The position numbers and the translations under genes were made by a program. The notes under the pieces were generated by a model, which was given only the letters and a program-made list of their open reading frames with translations, did not search any database and had not been told where the DNA came from. 24,905 bases of DNA from Micavibrio sp. (GTDB taxonomy: Bacteria; Pseudomonadota; Alphaproteobacteria; Micavibrionales; Micavibrionaceae), in contig JAPJRC010000032.1 of NCBI GenBank assembly GCA_030824805.1, forward strand, positions 1-24,905. Direction: 5' to 3'. Shown here piece by piece: positions 14,987 through 22,990 of this stretch. The first letter of the stretch is position 1, and each line of letters begins with the position of its first letter.

Positions 14987-15736
14987 ATGCAAAATCCGGA
15001 AAAGAATTGGTTCGGCACCGAGGCCGTGAGCCCCGAGCAAAAAACCCGCAAGGTGATCGGTGTGTTCGATTCCGTGGCGAACAACTACGACATTATGAAC
15101 GATCTGATGTCCGGCGGCCTTCACAGGCTCTGGAAAGATCACCTGATCCGGAAAATCCGCCCCCGCGCCGGTCTATCCTATCTGGATGTTGCTGGCGGTA
15201 CAGGCGACATCGCCTTCCGTATCCGCAAAAAGACCGGCCCTGACGCCGATATTACACTGTGCGACCTGAACACCGAAATGCTGCGCGTCGGCCGCGACCG
15301 CGCCATCGACAAAGGCTATCCGCATGACTTCAAATGGGTCACGGGCAACGCGGAAAGCCTACCCCTGCCTTCCGAAAGCATTGATGTCTACACCATCGCT
15401 TTTGGCCTGCGAAATGTGACCCATATTGACACGGCGCTTGCCGAAGCGTTGCGCGTACTGAAACCGGGTGGGCGTTTTTACTGCCTGGAATTCTCCAAGG
15501 TGCATGAACCGTTCCTGAGTCGCATTTACGATGAATATTCGTATCGTCTAATACCGAAAATGGGCGAAATCATCGCCAAGGACCGCGACAGCTATCAGTA
15601 TCTGGTTGAATCCATCCGCAAGTTTCCGCCGCAAAAAGAATTGCTGAAACGTATGGAGTCCGCGGGTTTCAGCCGCTGCCGCTTCGAAAACCTGACGCTC
15701 GGCGTCGTGGCGATTCACGAGGGCGTCAAAATTTAA
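14987..15736 (+). CDS. ubiE: Demethylmenaquinone/2-polyprenyl-6-methoxy-1,4-benzoquinol methyltransferase
   Basis: 249 residues. UbiE is the SAM-dependent C-methyltransferase of ubiquinone (and menaquinone) synthesis. The family signature VFDSVANNYDIMNDLMSGGLHRLWK lies near residues 26-50, split here as FDSVANNYDIMND and SGGLHRLW. The SAM loop is YLDVAGGTGDIAFRI, and GLRNVTHIDTALAEALRVLKPGGRF covers the second UbiE signature. AAGGCAGC precedes the ATG. In many alphaproteobacteria ubiB follows and then coaBC; here a repeat-protein gene occupies that place. A role in ubiquinone synthesis also fits the presence of ubiK in the window. Confidence 0.96.
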   Translation: MQNPEKNWFGTEAVSPEQKTRKVIGVFDSVANNYDIMNDLMSGGLHRLWKDHLIRKIRPRAGLSYLDVAGGTGDIAFRIRKKTGPDADITLCDLNTEMLRVGRDRAIDKGYPHDFKWVTGNAESLPLPSESIDVYTIAFGLRNVTHIDTALAEALRVLKPGGRFYCLEFSKVHEPFLSRIYDEYSYRLIPKMGEIIAKDRDSYQYLVESIRKFPPQKELLKRMESAGFSRCRFENLTLGVVAIHEGVKI

Positions 15737-15757
15737 GCAAGATTATGCAAAAAGCCC

Positions 15758-15786
15758 TTGCAATTCACCAAGTGTCTTTTTATAAC
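15758..15786 (+). promoter_or_regulatory. Predicted sigma70 promoter of the repeat-protein gene
   Basis: TTGCAA (15758-15763), 17 nt, TATAAC (15781-15786): 5/6 matches in each box when TTGCAA is scored 4/6 and TATAAC 5/6 the site is still strong with ideal spacing. A transcript starting near 15793 would have a leader of about 98 nt before the ATG at 15891. No other gene lies between. Confidence 0.6.
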
Positions 15787-15890
15787 CTTTCCCATTGCTT
15801 TCATTAAGGTTTCATCCTTGTGAAGCGTTCGCGATAAGCACGTGTGGGCCGATCGCAAGTTATTCAACACATCGAAGGGAAGAACTCTAA

Positions 15891-16349
15891 ATGAACAACA
15901 TCGTTAAATCCGTTGTATTCGCCGCCGTAGTCCTGTTTGCAGGTATCGCAGCAATGCAAGTTATCTACAAAAACCAAGACGTAACCGCAGATATCACGGC
16001 TGTTGAGCCAGCTGCCGGCGAAGCTGCCACGATCACGGATGGCGCTCCGGCTGACACGCAAGCACAACCGGTTGCTGAAACAGTAACGGAAGATCAGGCA
16101 GAAGCAACGAAAGACGCTGTTGATGCTCAAGCCGATGCTGCAAAAGACGCTATCGACGCGCAAGCCGAAGCAACCAAAGAAGCTGCTGAAGCAGATGCCA
16201 AAGCCGCCGAAGCAAATGCTGAAGCCGCCAAAGACGCTGCTGAAGTAACGAAAGACGCAGCCGATGCAGATGCAGACGCAGCCAAAGACGCTGTTGACGC
16301 TGAAGCCGATGCAGCCAAAGAAGCCGTTGACGAGAAAGCCGCTCACTAA
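15891..16349 (+). CDS. Membrane-anchored Ala-rich LEA-like repeat protein
   Basis: 152 residues. An N-terminal hydrophobic segment (about 7-25, after one Lys) should anchor or export the protein. A linker rich in Ala, Thr, Glu and Pro follows (30-70). Residues 71-150 are 11-residue repeats of pattern x-A-[AT]-K-[DE]-A-x-[DE]-A-x-A: three copies, a 14-residue spacer of two heptads, then three more. This periodicity matches group 3 LEA proteins, which protect membranes and proteins during drying or stress, and predicts a long amphipathic helix. I know no named family for the whole protein. It has its own promoter and terminator. Function is inferred at most. Confidence 0.75.
   Translation: MNNIVKSVVFAAVVLFAGIAAMQVIYKNQDVTADITAVEPAAGEAATITDGAPADTQAQPVAETVTEDQAEATKDAVDAQADAAKDAIDAQAEATKEAAEADAKAAEANAEAAKDAAEVTKDAADADADAAKDAVDAEADAAKEAVDEKAAH
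16101..16340 (+). repeat. 33-bp coding repeats (11-residue units)
   Basis: Protein units start at residues 71, 82, 93, then 118, 129 and 140, with a 14-residue segment (104-117) between the two triplets. Examples are EATKDAVDAQA, DAAKDAIDAQA, DAAKDAVDAEA. Codons vary between units, so the DNA repeats are imperfect and not very recent. Confidence 0.8.
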
Positions 16350-16384
16350 TTGGTGACGCTTTCCGGATGACCGGATAAGATCAG

Positions 16385-16416
16385 GCCCTGCCCTTTAAAG
16401 GCAGGGCTTTTCTTTT
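16385..16416 (+). terminator. Rho-independent terminator after the repeat-protein gene
   Basis: GCCCTGCC (16385-16392) and GGCAGGGC (16400-16407) form a GC-rich 8-bp stem with a 7-nt loop, followed by TTTTCTTTT. It lies 36 bp after the stop and 26 bp before coaBC. Confidence 0.9.
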
Positions 16417-16441
16417 ATATTATTACCAAAGGGTACCAATT

Positions 16442-17659
16442 GTGCTTACTGGCAAACGCATACTACTCATCATTTCCGGCGGCATCGCGGCTGTAAAAGC
16501 ACCTGCCCTTATCAGCCTGTTGAGAAAAGACGGCGCGCATGTGTCCGTCATCATGACGAAGAACGCCGAACAATTTGTCACCCCCTTGAGCATCCAGTCG
16601 CTCACCGAAGAAGGCCTGCGCACCGAACTCTTTGATCCGGCAAAGCCGATGGATCATATCTACCTTACGCGCGACACGGACCTGATCATTGTCGCTCCTG
16701 CCACCGCCAACCTGATGGCCAAAATGGTGCACGGGATTGCGGACGATCTTGCCTCCGCCACGCTGCTCGCAAAAAACAAACCCGCAATGGTCTGTCCTGC
16801 CATGAATGGCGAGATGTGGGACAACGCATCCACTCAGAGCAACATCGAAGCATTGTCCAAACGCGCGGACATTACGGTCCTGGGCCCCGCAGTGGGCGGG
16901 ATGGCGTGCGGTGAAACGGGCACGGGCCGCATGGTAGAGCCTGAAGATATTTTCAAAGCCGTACAGGAACATTTCCAGCCGAAAACACTTTCAGGCCTCA
17001 AAGCCATTGTGACGTCCGGTCCCACGCAGGAAGCGATAGACCCTGTGCGCTATATTTCCAACCGTTCGTCCGGCAAGCAAGGCGATGCTATCGCGCGCGC
17101 ATTGTCCGCATTGGGGGCAGACGTTACGCTTGTTTCCGGCCCGACGGCGCTTAGCGATCCCAAAGGCATTAAAACCATACGCATCGAGAGCACCAAGGAA
17201 ATGCTCGAGGCGTGCCACCAGGCACTCCCCGCCGACATCTTCATCGCCGCCGCCGCCGTTGCGGACTGGACGCCGGAAACTTTTGCAACGTCCAAAATGA
17301 AGAAAACCGGCGATAAAACGATGGCGCTCAATTTCGTGCAAACACCCGACATTTTATCCACATTATCCACAGCTTCCCCGTCTCGTCCTAAGCTTGTGGT
17401 GGGTTTTGCCGCCGAGACGGACGACACGGTCAAAAACGCGCAAGCCAAGCTTGCCAGAAAAGGCTGCGACTGGATTGTGGCTAACTCTGTATCGAGCGAG
17501 AATCCGGTGTTCGGCAGCGATCAAAATCAGGTATATTTTGTGGCATCCGGCACGGTTGAGGAATGGCCCAGAATGGGCAAAGACGATGTGGCACGCGCAC
17601 TCGCGGCACGCATCGCCGTTCATTTCAATCGTGACAGACTGAAAGACGCCGCCGAATAA
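16442..17659 (+). CDS. coaBC: Bifunctional phosphopantothenoylcysteine decarboxylase / phosphopantothenate-cysteine ligase
   Basis: 405 residues from a GTG at 16442 with AAAGGG about 8 nt upstream. CoaBC (Dfp) joins cysteine to 4'-phosphopantothenate and decarboxylates the product in coenzyme A synthesis. The N-terminal flavin-binding CoaC half (to about residue 180) shows ISGGIAAVKAPALI, the catalytic His in DHIYL, VAPATANLMAKM, PAMNGEMW and GGMACGETGTGRM with its active-site Cys. The C-terminal CoaB half shows VTSGPTQEAIDPVRYISNRS and SGKQGDAIARAL. Full length, no defect seen. mutS follows after 16 bp. Confidence 0.96.
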   Translation: MLTGKRILLIISGGIAAVKAPALISLLRKDGAHVSVIMTKNAEQFVTPLSIQSLTEEGLRTELFDPAKPMDHIYLTRDTDLIIVAPATANLMAKMVHGIADDLASATLLAKNKPAMVCPAMNGEMWDNASTQSNIEALSKRADITVLGPAVGGMACGETGTGRMVEPEDIFKAVQEHFQPKTLSGLKAIVTSGPTQEAIDPVRYISNRSSGKQGDAIARALSALGADVTLVSGPTALSDPKGIKTIRIESTKEMLEACHQALPADIFIAAAAVADWTPETFATSKMKKTGDKTMALNFVQTPDILSTLSTASPSRPKLVVGFAAETDDTVKNAQAKLARKGCDWIVANSVSSENPVFGSDQNQVYFVASGTVEEWPRMGKDDVARALAARIAVHFNRDRLKDAAE

Positions 17660-17675
17660 TCACTGGAGAGTAGCC

Positions 17676-20345
17676 TTGTCACAACCGGCCTTGAAAACCC
17701 AGGAAGATTTTGCTTCCGAAGGTCACACGCCCATGATGGCGCAATATCATGCGCTCAAGGCCCAGTATCCTGACACCATTCTTTTCTATCGTATGGGCGA
17801 TTTTTACGAGATGTTTTTCGACGATGCGATAAAAGCATCCGAATGCCTGGACATCACGCTCACCAAACGCGGCAAAAATCAGGAAAACGAAATTCCTATG
17901 TGCGGCGTTCCGTTTCATTCCTATGAGCCCTATCTGGCAAAGCTCATCCGCTCGGGTTTCAAGGTTGCTATCTGCGAACAAACCGAAACGCCGGAAGAAG
18001 CCAAGAAGCGCGGCGGATACAAGGCACTGGTCAACCGCGATGTGATCCGCGTTGTAACGCAGGGAACACTGACCGAAGACACATTGCTCAACGCCCGCGA
18101 AAACAATTACCTCGCCTGCCTGTGCGAAGCCGCAGGGCAATACGGCCTTTCATGGCTCGATCTTTCCACGGGAGAATTCCTTGTCCAGCCTGTCGAGCGT
18201 GAAAACCTAACCGCGGCCTTGGATCGTATCGCACCGTCGGAATTGCTGTTGCAGGATCGCCTTGCGGGCCATGACGCGCTAAGCCAGCAAAAACAAATCA
18301 TGACGCCGCAGCCTTCTTCGCTGTTCGATTCACAGAACGCGCAGAAGCGTCTGGAGGCTTTGTTCGGTGTCGGCACGATCGAAGCGTTTGGCAGTCTCTC
18401 CCGCGCGGAAACGGCGTCCGCCGGCGCGCTGATCGACTATGTGAACCGCACACAAAAGGGCAAGATGCCGCACATCTTCCGCCCACGGCGCATTATTGGC
18501 GGCGCGGTCATGGAGATCGATCCCGCGACGCGCCGCTCGCTTGAAATTTGCCGCACACAATCCGGTGAACGCAAAGGCTCTCTGCTTGATTGTATTGATC
18601 GCACCGTTACAGGCGCTGGCGCGCGGCTTTTGCAAACACGGCTCGCCGCTCCCTTGACCGATCTCACCGCTATTGTGACGCGTCACGAGCAGGTGCAAAC
18701 TTTTGCGTCCGAGACAAACCTGCGCGAACATTTGCGTGATATACTGCGCAGCCTGCCCGATCTGGAACGCGCTCTTTCCCGCCTGACCATAGGCCGCGGC
18801 GGCCCCAGAGATTTAGGCTCTATCCGCGACGCATTATCTGTTTGCGAAACATTGCGCGGGTTTTTGCTATCCGCGGGCGGTGATGTACTGACGGCCTTTG
18901 CCGATGCGCTGAAATCCTCCACCGAATTGCAATCTATCCGCGACACGCTGACGGCGGCGCTGGAAGACACTTTGCCGGTAATGGACCGTGAAGGCGGATT
19001 TATCAAATCGTCTTTTGCCGCAGATCTGGAACATCTGCGTTCCCTGCGCGATGATGCCAAGCGCGTAATCGCGCAGTTGCAGGGCAAATACCGCGAGCAC
19101 ACCGATATCAACCTGCTCAAGATTTCCTACAACAACGTGCTGGGCTATTTCATCGAAGTTCCCTCACGCCATGCCGACCGCATGATGGTGAAAACGGGCG
19201 ACAATTCAAACCCGTATATCCACCGCCAGACACTCGCCAACAACGCGCGTTTTACAACGCCGGAACTTTCGGAACTGGAACGCGACATAGCCTCTGCAGG
19301 CGAGAAATCCCTCGCGTTGGAACAGCAATTCTTCGCCCAGTTTGTTAATCAGGTTGCCGCACAATCGGACGCGCTGGGCGCGCTTGCCCGTGCCGCCGCC
19401 GATCTGGATGTGGCGTTGTCGCTCGCGCAGCTTGCCATAGACTGCAATTACACCCGCCCGCACATGGAAGATTCCACCGCGTTCGAAATCAAAGGCGGCC
19501 GCCATCCTGTGGTGGAAACCGCCCTGCAAAAAGACGGCGTGGCGTTTGTGCCGAACGATTGCAACCTGGACCCATCCCAGAAACTCTGGCTGCTCACCGG
19601 CCCGAACATGGCGGGTAAGTCGACGTTCCTGCGCCAGAACGCGCTGATCGTTATTCTTGCGCAAATAGGCTCTTTTGTCCCCGCGGCATCAGCCAAAATA
19701 GGCATCGTCGACAAATGTTTCTCCCGCGTCGGCGCATCGGACGACCTCGCGCGTGGACGGTCGACGTTCATGGTCGAAATGGTCGAAACGGCAACCATTC
19801 TTAATCAAGCCACCAGCCGTTCTCTCGTAATCCTTGATGAAATCGGGCGCGGTACGGCAACCTATGATGGCCTGTCGATTGCCTGGGCCTGCGTCGAGCA
19901 ATTGCACGACGGCCTTAAATGCCGCGGCATTTTCGCCACGCATTACCATGAGCTGACAAAACTCCAGTCTCGCCTTGCCACCCTCTCCTGCCACTCCATG
20001 CAGGTGCGTGAATGGGAAGGCGATGTCATATTCCTGCACAGCGTTGGCGCAGGCGCGGCCGACCGTTCCTATGGTATTCACGTTGCGCAACTTGCGGGCC
20101 TTCCTGAAAACGTTGTGGCGCGCGCGCAGGAAGTTCTGGATCTGCTCGGCAAAGGCGAACAATCCGGCGCGCTTGCGAAACTCGCGGATGACCTTCCCCT
20201 GTTCCAGACAGCGGCCCCCGCCGCATCTAAAAAATCCAAAGGCTTGCTAGAAAAGCGCCTTGCCGATATACAGCCCGATAGCCTCTCCCCGCGCGATGCG
20301 CTGGACCTGCTCTATGAACTGAAGTCTCTAGCGGACAAGGACTAA
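17676..20345 (+). CDS. mutS: DNA mismatch repair protein MutS
   Basis: 889 residues from a TTG at 17676. The TTG is supported by GGAGAG 6 nt upstream and by the normal N-terminus. MutS detects mismatches and recruits MutL. The mismatch-probing motif is GDFYE (41-45; Phe43, Glu45). The ATPase core has Walker A GPNMAGKST (from 642), Walker B LVILDEIGRGTATYDG (Asp721, Glu722), and ATHYHEL. Length and domain order are those of full-length MutS1. The stop overlaps the glnD start by one base (TAATG), so coupled translation is likely. mutS-glnD is a frequent alphaproteobacterial pair. Confidence 0.97.
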   Translation: MSQPALKTQEDFASEGHTPMMAQYHALKAQYPDTILFYRMGDFYEMFFDDAIKASECLDITLTKRGKNQENEIPMCGVPFHSYEPYLAKLIRSGFKVAICEQTETPEEAKKRGGYKALVNRDVIRVVTQGTLTEDTLLNARENNYLACLCEAAGQYGLSWLDLSTGEFLVQPVERENLTAALDRIAPSELLLQDRLAGHDALSQQKQIMTPQPSSLFDSQNAQKRLEALFGVGTIEAFGSLSRAETASAGALIDYVNRTQKGKMPHIFRPRRIIGGAVMEIDPATRRSLEICRTQSGERKGSLLDCIDRTVTGAGARLLQTRLAAPLTDLTAIVTRHEQVQTFASETNLREHLRDILRSLPDLERALSRLTIGRGGPRDLGSIRDALSVCETLRGFLLSAGGDVLTAFADALKSSTELQSIRDTLTAALEDTLPVMDREGGFIKSSFAADLEHLRSLRDDAKRVIAQLQGKYREHTDINLLKISYNNVLGYFIEVPSRHADRMMVKTGDNSNPYIHRQTLANNARFTTPELSELERDIASAGEKSLALEQQFFAQFVNQVAAQSDALGALARAAADLDVALSLAQLAIDCNYTRPHMEDSTAFEIKGGRHPVVETALQKDGVAFVPNDCNLDPSQKLWLLTGPNMAGKSTFLRQNALIVILAQIGSFVPAASAKIGIVDKCFSRVGASDDLARGRSTFMVEMVETATILNQATSRSLVILDEIGRGTATYDGLSIAWACVEQLHDGLKCRGIFATHYHELTKLQSRLATLSCHSMQVREWEGDVIFLHSVGAGAADRSYGIHVAQLAGLPENVVARAQEVLDLLGKGEQSGALAKLADDLPLFQTAAPAASKKSKGLLEKRLADIQPDSLSPRDALDLLYELKSLADKD

Positions 20346-22783
20346 TGCCAGACACGCAAAAAGCCGCAAAGACGGACCATCCCCTGCTCGAAGATTTGCG
20401 AGGCGGCACCATCTCCGGCCCTGCTTTTTGCCGCGCGAATTCGGAAAGCATGGACGTGATGCTGCAGGAACTGGCGACATCCATATTCGAGGGCGGCAAT
20501 ATTTCTCTTTTTGCTCTCGGTGGTTATGGACGGCGCGAACTTTGTCCGTATTCGGATATAGATCTGATGTTTTTCGCGATGGAAACGCCGAGCGATACCG
20601 AAAACAAAGCCATAGAAAAATTTCTCTACGCCCTCTGGGATCGCGGCTTAAAAGTCGGGCATTCCACGCGCACATTGGGCGAATGCCTTTCCCTCTCGCG
20701 CAAGGACAGCAAGGTGATGACCAGTCTTCTGGATTCACGCCAGCTTTCCGGCCCGCAGGACCATGAACAAATACTGCGCAAGGAACTGGCCCTCTTGCTT
20801 CCCAAGGAAGAGAAACTCGCCTTTTTCCGCAACAAGCTGGTGGAGCGCGACGAACGCCATCGCCGTTACGGCGACACACGCTATGTTCTGGAACCCAACA
20901 TCAAGGAAGGCAAAGGCGGCCTGCGCGATTTCCAGACATTGCTCTGGATCACGGATGCGCTCTATGGCGCAAAGAACCTGAATGACCTCGTCGGCCTTGG
21001 AATTCTGACGCGGAGCGAGGCCAGCCGTTTTGCCAAGGCACATAATTTCCTTCTGACCGTGCGTTGTCATTTGCACGATTTGGCAGGCCGCGCGGAAGAG
21101 CGACTGCATTTTGATATCCAGCCGGACATCGCAGAGCGCCTGGGATACAACAACCGTCGTTCGGGCCGCGCTGTAGAGCGCTTCATGAAATACTATTTCC
21201 TGATCACACGTGATGTCGGTGATCTAACGCGCATTCTGTTCGCCGCAATCGAACACGAAGAATCCGAGCCATCGGTAAAAGGCGAAAATTATTTCGGTTT
21301 TGAAACGCTGGATGAGCGCCTCACCTTCGGCGCGTCGCAAAACCTGAAAACCCATCCCCTTGATATGCTGCGCCTCTTCAGGGCGTTTCAGCAAACCGGC
21401 AAGGACATACATCCGTTGGCGCTCAAGGAAATCACGCGCAACATACGTTACATAGATGACAATGTGCGGCACGACCCTTTGGCAAACGAACTGTTCCTTG
21501 AAATCCTGACATCGAAAAAAGAAGCGGCATACACGCTCCGCCGTATGAATGAGTCCGGCGTTCTGGGCCGGTTCGTACCCGATTTCGGGCGTATCATCGC
21601 GCTCATGCAATTCGACCGCTACCATCATTTTACGGTGGATGAGCACACCATTCATTGTATCGACCTCATGCACAAGCTGGAGAATGGAGCGCTTCACCAG
21701 GACGCGCCTATCGCCTCCGATGTCGCGAAGACCATCAATGACCGCACAGCGCTTTTCGTCGCGCTCTTCCTCCACGATATATGCAAGGGCCGCGGTGGAC
21801 GGCACGCTGAACTTGGCGGTGAGCTGGCCCTTACGCTGGGCCCGCGCTTTGGGCTTTCCGGCGAGCAGACAGACCTTGTATCGTGGCTTGTCCACGAACA
21901 TTTGCTTATGTCCGACACGGCCTTCCGCCGCAATATGAACGACCCGAAAACCATTGCCGACTTCACAGCGCGCATCCGCTCGCGCGAGCGGCTCGACATG
22001 CTTTTCGTTTTGACAACGGTGGACATTATGGGCGTCGGCCCCGGACGCTGGACAGCATGGAAAGCGCGCCTGCTTGAAGAGCTTTACAACAAAACCTGCG
22101 CCCTTATGCAGGGTATAGAACCCGGCATAACCGAAGAGATCGTGGTCCCAGCCGCTTACAAGCCGGGCGAGACGTTGATAGAAATCCGGCACGATGAACA
22201 GCAATCGGCGACAGTGGTCATTGTGTACACGCCGGACCGCCCCGCTTTGTTTGCCACGCTGTGCGGTGCTTTGTCGGCGGAGGGCGCAAACATCATGCGC
22301 GCCTATATCAATACGATAAATGACCCAAAGACGCCCCGTCTGGCCGTGGACCGCTTTATCATCCAGAACGCCAGCGGCTTGCCCTTCACCCAGCCCCGCA
22401 GGCAGGAAGATTTGCGCCAGTCGATAATGGCCGCGCTGGATGGCTCGCTCGATATCGATGCCCGCATAGCCGAACACCGCAAACCTTTTTCCAAAAAAGA
22501 CATGGTGTTCGACATCCAGCCGCGCATCCGCCTCAACAACGAGGCGAGCGGCGCCGACACTGTGGTGGAAATCGAAACGAGAGACCGCCACGGGCTGCTT
22601 TATGATATTGCCTGTACCTTCCGTGAACTGGGGCTGGATATACGGGCCGCAAAGATTAACACACAAGGATTGCGGGCTATCGACAGCTTTTATATCCAGA
22701 CGGCAAAACGCAAAAAACTGACGGATTCCAAGGGGCAGGAACGGCTCATCGAAACCCTCCACGGCAAGGTTGCCAACCCCTAA
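20345..22783 (+). CDS. glnD: PII uridylyltransferase / uridylyl-removing enzyme GlnD
   Basis: 812 residues. GlnD modifies and de-modifies PII signal proteins according to glutamine level, controlling nitrogen assimilation. Domains in order: nucleotidyltransferase with LGGYGRRELCPYSDIDL (58-74), HD hydrolase with FLHDICKG (His477, Asp478), and two ACT domains beginning near 622 (VVIVYTPDRPALFATL) and 738 (VVEIETRDRHGLLYDI). The N-terminus is some 40 residues shorter than I expect before the transferase motif, and the total is shorter than the usual 850-950; all core motifs are present. AAGGA lies just before the ATG. The next gene downstream is the broken tRNA. Confidence 0.96.
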   Translation: MPDTQKAAKTDHPLLEDLRGGTISGPAFCRANSESMDVMLQELATSIFEGGNISLFALGGYGRRELCPYSDIDLMFFAMETPSDTENKAIEKFLYALWDRGLKVGHSTRTLGECLSLSRKDSKVMTSLLDSRQLSGPQDHEQILRKELALLLPKEEKLAFFRNKLVERDERHRRYGDTRYVLEPNIKEGKGGLRDFQTLLWITDALYGAKNLNDLVGLGILTRSEASRFAKAHNFLLTVRCHLHDLAGRAEERLHFDIQPDIAERLGYNNRRSGRAVERFMKYYFLITRDVGDLTRILFAAIEHEESEPSVKGENYFGFETLDERLTFGASQNLKTHPLDMLRLFRAFQQTGKDIHPLALKEITRNIRYIDDNVRHDPLANELFLEILTSKKEAAYTLRRMNESGVLGRFVPDFGRIIALMQFDRYHHFTVDEHTIHCIDLMHKLENGALHQDAPIASDVAKTINDRTALFVALFLHDICKGRGGRHAELGGELALTLGPRFGLSGEQTDLVSWLVHEHLLMSDTAFRRNMNDPKTIADFTARIRSRERLDMLFVLTTVDIMGVGPGRWTAWKARLLEELYNKTCALMQGIEPGITEEIVVPAAYKPGETLIEIRHDEQQSATVVIVYTPDRPALFATLCGALSAEGANIMRAYINTINDPKTPRLAVDRFIIQNASGLPFTQPRRQEDLRQSIMAALDGSLDIDARIAEHRKPFSKKDMVFDIQPRIRLNNEASGADTVVEIETRDRHGLLYDIACTFRELGLDIRAAKINTQGLRAIDSFYIQTAKRKKLTDSKGQERLIETLHGKVANP

Positions 22784-22798
22784 AGCTTTCGATATAAC
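22770..22798 (+). promoter_or_regulatory. Predicted promoter left behind by the broken tRNA-Ser
   Basis: TTGCCA (22770-22775, inside the end of glnD), 17 nt, TATAAC (22793-22798): 5/6 matches in both boxes with ideal spacing. Transcription from about 22805 would reach the tRNA fragment at 22830 and then continue towards the integrase gene. This is the distance expected for a tRNA promoter. Confidence 0.5.
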
Positions 22799-22829
22799 AA
22801 CCCCCTAACCAAGCCTTTTAGGCTCCTCC

Positions 22830-22871
22830 GGGCAGGTGGCAGAGTGGTTGATTGTACCGCACTCGAAATGC
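22830..22871 (+). pseudogene. tRNA-Ser(CGA) 5' half, truncated
   Basis: Forty-two bases match the start of the intact tRNA at 24321 in 39 positions: the acceptor 5' strand GGGCAGG, the D arm, the anticodon loop CTCGAAA and three bases of the 3' anticodon stem. Similarity stops after 22871 and AT-rich sequence follows; variable arm, T arm and 3' acceptor are missing. It cannot make a functional tRNA alone and probably marks one end of the integrated unit. Confidence 0.85.
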
Positions 22872-22912
22872 AATTATATCTATCTCAATCACCAAAAAAT
22901 CAAATTAAATCA

Positions 22913-22947
22913 AAAGGTTAAATTATTTAACTTTTCCATATTATACT
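22913..22947 (+). promoter_or_regulatory. Palindrome and possible promoter before the integrase gene
   Basis: GTTAAAT-T-ATTTAAC (22917-22931) is a perfect palindrome, extended by A-T pairs and one G-T to 22913-22935. It overlaps a weak -35-like TTAAAT (22918-22923) placed 18 nt before TATACT (22942-22947). It could be an operator for a repressor. A second, smaller inverted repeat, CACAG-6-CTGTG, lies at 22961-22976. Confidence 0.35.
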
Positions 22948-22990
22948 TACACATGTCTTACACAGTCTCACCTGTGAAGAGAGGTAAGTA

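Noticed and set aside
16101..16340. CRISPR-like array because of regular spacing
   Set aside because: The repeats are 33-bp coding units without unique spacers, in frame and explained by the protein's 11-residue period.
15864..16346. 160-residue minus-strand frame rich in Cys, Phe and Gly
   Set aside because: It is the complement of the 11-mer repeat gene; its repetition is inherited from that gene, which has a promoter and terminator on the plus strand.
21224..22762. 512-residue open frame on the minus strand
   Set aside because: It lies wholly antisense to glnD, whose motifs are clear; it shows no recognisable domain and is a shadow of biased codon use.
22812..22824. Hairpin AGCCT-TTT-AGGCT after glnD as a terminator
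   Set aside because: Only a 5-bp stem with a 3-nt loop and no T-tract; it also lies between the old tRNA promoter and the tRNA fragment.
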